A model generated the notes under the pieces. The model made no database searches and was not told the DNA's origin. It saw only the letters and a list, made by a program, of their open reading frames with translations. Of a stretch of 5,669 bases of DNA, positions 5,657-5,669 are shown piece after piece. Origin of the DNA: a bacterium (GTDB taxonomy: Bacteria; JAHJDO01); contig DAOVKY010000058.1 of NCBI GenBank assembly GCA_030631525.1, forward strand, positions 1 to 5,669, read 5' to 3'. The translations under genes and the position numbers were made by a program. Position 1 is the stretch's first letter. Each line of letters opens with the position of its first letter.

Positions 5657-5669
5657 ATTAACTCATTCT

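Overview
All five supported genes lie on the minus strand, so the window reads biologically from right to left. Base composition looks AT-rich (about 40% GC by eye). A classical lipoprotein signal peptide points to a bacterium, most likely with a diderm envelope. The mix of a stand-alone condensation-like enzyme, a family-PF12831-like FAD oxidoreductase, a stand-alone adenylating enzyme and abundant palindromic repeats resembles genomes of Omnitrophota, Planctomycetota or the old deltaproteobacterial groups. That placement is an impression, not something the sequence proves.

Layout in transcription order: (1) 5656-4301, a condensation/acyltransferase-fold enzyme with an HxxxD motif, whose last 27 codons come from an 80-bp two-hairpin repeat; (2) 4304-3132, an FAD-dependent oxidoreductase with a TTG start that overlaps the stop of gene 1 in a TTGA arrangement and whose Shine-Dalgarno sequence lies inside the same repeat; (3) 3036-2065, an unrecognised lipoprotein with its own good sigma-70-type promoter and Shine-Dalgarno; (4) 2020-1385, a Y1/HUH transposase of the REP-associated (RAYT) type, containing two GTAGGGG-headed hairpins inside its own reading frame and running 65 bp out of frame into the next gene; (5) 1449-19, a complete ANL-superfamily adenylating enzyme (acyl-CoA or acyl-carrier-protein ligase, or free-standing A domain).

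Inferred working model: genes 1, 2 and 5 form part of a small specialised-metabolite or acyl-modification operon. The ANL enzyme would activate a carboxylic acid as acyl-AMP and load it on a thiol (CoA or a carrier protein outside the window). The condensation-like enzyme would transfer an acyl group to an alcohol or amine, and the FAD enzyme would oxidise or reduce the intermediate. The lipoprotein and the RAYT element interrupt that set. The RAYT insertion ends immediately before the ANL gene and seems to have removed its Shine-Dalgarno region, while possibly providing a promoter.

The most distinctive theme is repeat domestication. Palindromic repeats here do not just sit between genes; they form protein C-termini, ribosome-binding sites and internal protein segments. 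No gene-free stretch exceeds 300 bases, and no tRNA, rRNA, CRISPR array or convincing intrinsic terminator was seen.
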